DNA of 11,721 bases from Coemansia sp. RSA 1804 (Eukaryota > Kickxellomycota > Kickxellomycetes > Kickxellales > Kickxellaceae). A program made the translations under genes and the position numbers. The stretch lies in NCBI GenBank assembly GCA_027578815.1, contig JANBTH010000757.1:1-11721 (forward strand). The letters run 5' to 3'. A model generated the notes under the pieces. The model was given only the letters and a program-made list of their open reading frames with translations, did not search any database and was not told the DNA's origin. This document shows, piece after piece, positions 8,126 through 11,721 of this stretch (its first letter is position 1; every line of letters starts with the position of its first letter).

Positions 8126-8217
8126 TGCTTTTGCAGAACACTTTTGGGCGCTTTTGCAGCCAAACACCCACACATACACATAAACATACACATACACTAA
8201 TAGACAAAATAATAAAC

Positions 8218-10050
8218 ATGGACGAAACATCATGCCCCCCTTCATACACAAGATATCCAACGGCTGGTCCACGTCCAGCCATGCAGATTGCTCACAGCAA
8301 TGCATTTGAAGCACTGCCTGTTCCTAATAGCCCGGAAGAAAACAAGCGTTTCCTGCTGGTTACTCCGAGGAGGTTGGTATTTGTTTCTGTCTGGTTTGTA
8401 CCTCAGGTCGCGTTTCTGATATTCAAGATTGTGCGGGGCTCGCATAATGGCAGCTCATTTACAGGATACAACAATGGTGTTGAAGACCTTATGATGTTCA
8501 ACATCTCCAGCATATTCCTATTTATGGCACCCACGCTTATCGGGCTCCTTCGAGGAACGGCTCTCAAGAGGCTTTTTGACTTTGACAAACACATACATGC
8601 GCATAAGCTGGCCTCGTATACGCTTGTCTTTCTGATTATCAATCACGTAATAGCCCACTACTACAAGTTTCACAAACTAGAACAGCAAACTGGAGGAAAG
8701 ATGAAAATGTCTAATCTTCTTTTCAATGGCACAACCGGACGCATCGGACATGTAATGTTATTTACAGTTGTGCTTATTCTGGTTGGCGCTATTCCATATA
8801 TGCGGCGCAAGCACTTTGAGATATTTTATCTCCTTCACCATCTGCATTATGTTGTTATCGTTCTAATATTTTTCCACACAAAGGACACGCGGTTCCACTA
8901 TTTTATTACCGCACCACTGTCTGTATACCTGCTAGACAGATTATACAGGTTATATCGTGGCTTTGCAAACCGTCCGCGCATCCTGAGTGTGATTAGACAT
9001 CCGTCTGGCGTGATTGAGCTGAGATTTGAGAAGCGGTCAATTAAACCCAAGGCTGGGCAGTATATCTATCTAAACGTTCCGTCAATCTCGTGGTTCGAGT
9101 GGCATCCTTTTACACTTACAAGCGCCCCGGAAGAAGATGAGTTGTCTGTCCACATCCGCATAAACGGCGACTGGACACGCAGGCTTGTGCACGTATTCCG
9201 GCAACACGAGAGCACCCGTCCCCGCAGGCTGGAGATTGCACACCAGTCTATCAGCTATCCGCCGTCTACAAGGTATTTAAAGTTGGCTGACGACTCAGAA
9301 CACCAGCAGCATCAGAGAGAGCAGTACACAAGCAGCAAAAGCAAGTCATATTTACCTTCTTACTATCATCCTCTGGACAGCACGTCTCATCACCGCTCAT
9401 CTTTGCACCCATCTGGTATGTTCAACACAAACAAGATATTGCCGCCGGTGCCAATTCACGACATCAATCTTCCAAAAATCAGGGTTGATGGGCCGTACAG
9501 TGCACCGACACAGCACGTGTTTGAGTTTGAAACAGCGGTTTTGATATCTGGAAACATTGGTGTGACGCCAATGAGCTCTGTGCTCAAGAGTCTTTACTAC
9601 CAGCTGATAATGGCCCGCAAGTCGTCACCAAGGACAACAAAGAAGGTATACTTTATTTGGCTGTGTCGGGAGACGCAGTCGCTAGAGTGGTTCAAAGACC
9701 TGCTTGCAGCGCTGGACGAGGAGAATATTAGCGAGATACTGGAAATCCGCACGTACATCACCGGACAGCTTTCTGTTGACCAGATCCGGAATATTGCCCT
9801 GTCCCAGGACCCGGACGGACCGGACGCCATCACAGGTCTGTATCGCAGCCCAACTTACTACGGCCGTCCAAACTTTGACAAGATCTACGAGGATATCGGC
9901 ATGCGCAATCCAGGAACAAATGTCGGTGTGTTTTTCTGTGGTTCAAAGCACCTGGCCCGCCATCTGCGTAGAACAAACAGTAGATGGAACAGCGAGCTAT
10001 CACATCGCGGCACAAAGTTTGTATTCCACGAAGAGAAGAACCAGAGTTAG
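8218..10050 (+). CDS. nox: NADPH oxidase (NOX family) catalytic subunit, 610 aa
   Basis: This is a membrane flavocytochrome that would pass electrons from NADPH via FAD and two haems to O2, making superoxide. Six membrane spans are visible (about 52-72, 92-113, 129-150, 176-197, 200-220, 226-246). The haem ligands are all present with NOX spacing: His129/His143 (14 apart) in span 3 and His207/His220 (13 apart) in span 5. The FAD block is GQYIYLNVP (280-288) and WHPFTLTSAPEED (295-307). NADPH-side blocks are NIGVTP (446-451), WLCRETQSLEWF (481-492), TGLYRSPTYYGRPN and FFCGSK (572-577). HPFTLTSAPEED, YGRPN and the C-terminal block favour NOX over ferric reductase. There are no EF-hands, so it is closer to the NoxA/NoxB type. 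Oddities: a Ser/His/Tyr-rich insert (about 343-415), SGNIG in place of the usual GAGIG, and an end in KNQS without the terminal Phe. The start is the first ATG of the open frame, in the context AAACATGG. No intron is needed. Paralogue assignment is open. Confidence 0.92.
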   Translation: MDETSCPPSYTRYPTAGPRPAMQIAHSNAFEALPVPNSPEENKRFLLVTPRRLVFVSVWFVPQVAFLIFKIVRGSHNGSSFTGYNNGVEDLMMFNISSIFLFMAPTLIGLLRGTALKRLFDFDKHIHAHKLASYTLVFLIINHVIAHYYKFHKLEQQTGGKMKMSNLLFNGTTGRIGHVMLFTVVLILVGAIPYMRRKHFEIFYLLHHLHYVVIVLIFFHTKDTRFHYFITAPLSVYLLDRLYRLYRGFANRPRILSVIRHPSGVIELRFEKRSIKPKAGQYIYLNVPSISWFEWHPFTLTSAPEEDELSVHIRINGDWTRRLVHVFRQHESTRPRRLEIAHQSISYPPSTRYLKLADDSEHQQHQREQYTSSKSKSYLPSYYHPLDSTSHHRSSLHPSGMFNTNKILPPVPIHDINLPKIRVDGPYSAPTQHVFEFETAVLISGNIGVTPMSSVLKSLYYQLIMARKSSPRTTKKVYFIWLCRETQSLEWFKDLLAALDEENISEILEIRTYITGQLSVDQIRNIALSQDPDGPDAITGLYRSPTYYGRPNFDKIYEDIGMRNPGTNVGVFFCGSKHLARHLRRTNSRWNSELSHRGTKFVFHEEKNQS

Positions 10051-10193
10051 AAAAGTACGCATCTTCCTTTTTCCCTTTGCATTTATTGCGCATGTGTCTT
10101 TTGAAAATACAACATTCTAATGTTCGCTATATGGAATGTTTATGGAACATCTGGCGAAGGCAGAGCGTATGCATGAAAAAGCGTGCATTATGG

Positions 10194-10199
10194 AATAAA
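10194..10199 (+). terminator. Poly(A) signal of the NOX gene
   Basis: AATAAA lies 144 nt after the oxidase TAG, a normal distance for a fungal 3' UTR. A second AATAAA is at 10404-10409. Confidence 0.5.
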
Positions 10200-10508
10200 A
10201 TGCAATGTAAAGAGTCATGCCAATGCTGACATGTTGTAAATCCCCCTTTCTTTCAGCGACAGCGCTGTTTGTGATGTTTTGCTGTGGCCACCTACGTATA
10301 AAAATTAACTGCATGCATTCTGCTGATATCAATAGAACCAAAAACAAAGCCAAAACGCATGGTCGGTCAGCTGTGGAATGGGTCAGTCAGTTGTTTGGTG
10401 ACAATAAAAGCAGCCCACAAGACCCGTGCTGCCATTGTTAAATGAGTTAATGAATAGAATTTTTTGCCTTTCGTTCATTTTCACTTTCAGAGCTAGACGT
10501 GTGAACAA

Positions 10509-10549
10509 ATGAAACAGGCGTCCATCCGTACTGTCAGCGCTTGTTTCAT
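10509..10549. repeat. Hairpin, 12-bp stem, 17-nt loop
   Basis: ATGAAACAGGCG (10509-10520) pairs with CGCTTGTTTCAT (10538-10549) over 12 bp with one G-T pair. It lies about 460 nt after the oxidase stop and just left of a second hairpin. Confidence 0.65.
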
Positions 10550-10562
10550 AGACGATGGCTGT

Positions 10563-10592
10563 CTGGGTCTTGGCGCCAGATGGAAGGCCCAG
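10563..10592. repeat. Hairpin, 9-bp stem, 12-nt loop
   Basis: CTGGGTCTT (10563-10571) pairs with AAGGCCCAG (10584-10592) over 9 bp with one G-T pair. The loop includes the palindrome GGCGCC. It is 13 nt from the 12-bp hairpin. Confidence 0.6.
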
Positions 10593-10613
10593 TTAATTTA
10601 AGAATTTTGCATC

Positions 10614-10937
10614 TTACTGTTCCTCACAGGCCGAGAGGTCAACAACAATGCTGCCAGTATCGACCACCGACCCAATCAACAATTGATCATTGAGTGTCTT
10701 GTGGCCACACCATTTGCTGAAATCATTGCAATGTTAGCAGCGACATCTGCATCCATTTTTCTGGCTGGCTGCGGTGTGCGGAGCAACAACATACGGAGAG
10801 CGGGGACAAAGAAAAGGAGATGATGACGGTGAGTCTTCCTTATCTAACTCGCCCTCTCTCTCCGCGCCACCATCAAATCGCAGAGCAATGTCGTTTGCGG
10901 GTGTTCTTTTTCCTTTGTGGCATAAAAAGTTATGATG
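10614..10937 (-). other. Candidate 3' part of an unrecognised spliced gene
   Basis: On the minus strand a textbook fungal intron is visible at 10794-10717 (78 nt): donor GTATGT, branch TGCTAAC (10739-10733), acceptor TTTCAG. Joining 10937-10795 to 10716-10614 keeps one frame open for about 80 codons to TAA (10614-10616). It passes through LRFDGGAEREGELDKEDS and ends in VVDTGSIVVDLSACEEQ. There is no in-frame ATG after the TAG at 10940-10938, so a further upstream exon would be needed and I could not find it. I recognise no family. The plus strand also has an open frame of about 72 codons here (10604-10821), without a good start. Real gene and chance are both possible. Confidence 0.25.
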
Positions 10938-11670
10938 CTATTATTATCTATGCTGTCTGTGTCTTTTCTTTCAAGCAAAAGGCGAGAGGGAAGAGCAGCC
11001 AGCGTGCATGCTTGTTGATGGGTGGGATTGCCCCCCATCAGCGACCCATGCACCAGAAAACGGGAACAAGTTATGGCTGCCGCGTGCAAAAGATGCATTT
11101 GTGCATTTTTGAGCACAGCAAATGGCAAAAGGAAAAAAGAGCTGGCCAACCAACCACAGGATTTTCCCAACGACAGAAAAAAGGGTGGTGGAAACTGAAT
11201 GATTGCGAAGATCCCTCAATGAAAAAGAAAAAAAGCAGGCATGCAGCAGTTGCGGCTTAGAAATGGAGTGCTGTCGGCGAACGCGATGTCGTCAGTTAAA
11301 ACAAGACCTCTTTGTCGGTGAAAGATATGCTTGCGGGTGGCATGGAGTTTTTGAGAGTGCTGAGCACGAGAAGAGAAGGAAAGCGCCAAATTAGGAAAAG
11401 ACAACGACACTTCCACTGCTGGGGATACTTGTGGATGCAATTGATGGATGATGGGCAAGTCTCTAGCATAACAATAGAAAAGAAAGGGAGAAAGGCTGTG
11501 GTGGCCTTGAGTCTTGGACAAAAAAAGGATGTCACACAAAGACGCAAGAAGAACCAAACCAGACGCCCCTTATTTCACTTTATATTTGGTCTTCGCGGGC
11601 GGAGGGTTGCACTGTGAGCATGGGGGTCGGAAACCCAACCCTCTTTCTCGCTCATTCTTTCTCCCCAAGA

Positions 11671-11721
11671 ATAGAAATAGAAATAGAAACGAGCAGCAGA
11701 CACAGAAGACACACACACACA
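11671..11721 (+). repeat. Simple repeats: ATAGAA x3, then an AC run at the right edge
   Basis: ATAGAA repeats three times at 11671-11688, and an (AC)n run covers about 11709-11721, cut by the window. The oxidase leader just before its ATG is also CA-rich (8161-8196), so this may be the leader of another plus-strand gene. Confidence 0.7.

Larger units (their letters stand above)
6568..8217. other. Divergent promoter region between MET2 and the NOX gene
   Basis: This 1.65 kb contains no recognisable gene; the longest plus-strand frame (about 7678-7971 from its first ATG) matches no family I know and is AT-rich. It holds the MET2 leader, with no upstream ATG between the proposed TATA box and the start, repeated TGACGCAT and GATA motifs, inverted repeats and the oxidase leader. 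Plus-strand leader bases 8081-8217 also lack an ATG. Two splice-acceptor-like CAGs (ending at 8136 and 8160, after pyrimidine-rich stretches) could mark a 5'-UTR intron of the oxidase, but I see no convincing donor. Confidence 0.6.
10051..11721. other. Region without a recognised gene, right end of the window
   Basis: This 1.67 kb begins with the oxidase 3' UTR. Frames of 60-146 codons exist on both strands (for example 10820-11260 plus, and a minus-strand frame from an ATG near 11040 to 10844), but their products are rich in basic or low-complexity residues and match no family I recognise. Two adjacent hairpins (10509-10592) and a spliced minus-strand candidate (10614-10937) are listed separately. 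From about 11640 the plus strand turns CT-rich and then A/AC-rich, like a leader for a plus-strand gene starting beyond the window. Confidence 0.55.

Noticed and set aside
8035..8217. N-terminal extension of the oxidase by 61 residues
   Set aside because: There is no ATG in this stretch (it opens with TTG); it is a simple-repeat leader, and the ATG at 8218 has an ideal context.
8218..10050. Ferric reductase (FRE family) as the product
   Set aside because: The HPFTLTSAPEED block, YGRPN block, C-terminal FVFH and six-span layout match NOX better; the altered Gly loop keeps some doubt.
10820..11260. Plus-strand open frame of 146 codons
   Set aside because: Lys/Arg/Gln-rich, no recognisable domain, competing open frames on the other strand; not enough to call a gene.

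Overview
The window looks like a piece of a fungal nuclear genome. It carries a Zn2Cys6 regulator, which is a fungal-specific class, a fungal-type homoserine O-acetyltransferase split by one intron with a perfect TACTAAC branch site, and an NADPH-oxidase-family flavocytochrome. Leaders are CA- or CT-rich, poly-Gln/His tracts are common, and intergenic gaps run from 45 bp to 1.7 kb. An early-diverging filamentous lineage such as Kickxellomycotina is only a guess; assigning it needs database searches that I cannot run.

Layout from left to right: (1) bases 1-60 may hold the last codons and poly(A) signal of a plus-strand gene that enters from outside. (2) 100-3423, minus strand: a single-exon 1107-aa Zn2Cys6 transcription factor. 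(3) 3424-4856: intergenic. It includes the regulator's CT-rich leader and promoter, a poly-G run, and three CCG-N-CGG palindromes within 180 bp. (4) 4857-6567, minus strand: MET2 in two exons with a 358-nt intron, 450 aa, catalytic triad Ser154/Asp364/His393. (5) 6568-8217: a divergent 1.65-kb promoter region between MET2 and the oxidase, with a MET2 TATA box, repeated TGACGCAT motifs, GATA-type sites and inverted repeats. (6) 8218-10050, plus strand: a 610-aa NOX-type oxidase with all four haem histidines, but with an altered NADPH loop, a low-complexity insert and no terminal Phe. (7) 10051-11721: no recognised gene. It holds the oxidase poly(A) signal, two adjacent hairpins, a possible minus-strand spliced reading frame ending at 10614, and at the right edge a leader-like AC-rich tract.

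The genes do not form a pathway. MET2 and NOX are divergent and share upstream DNA, so co-regulation (sulfur/redox status and ROS production) is possible but unproven. The regulator may or may not act on these neighbours; the CCG-N-CGG cluster upstream of it suggests control by a Zn2Cys6 factor, perhaps itself.
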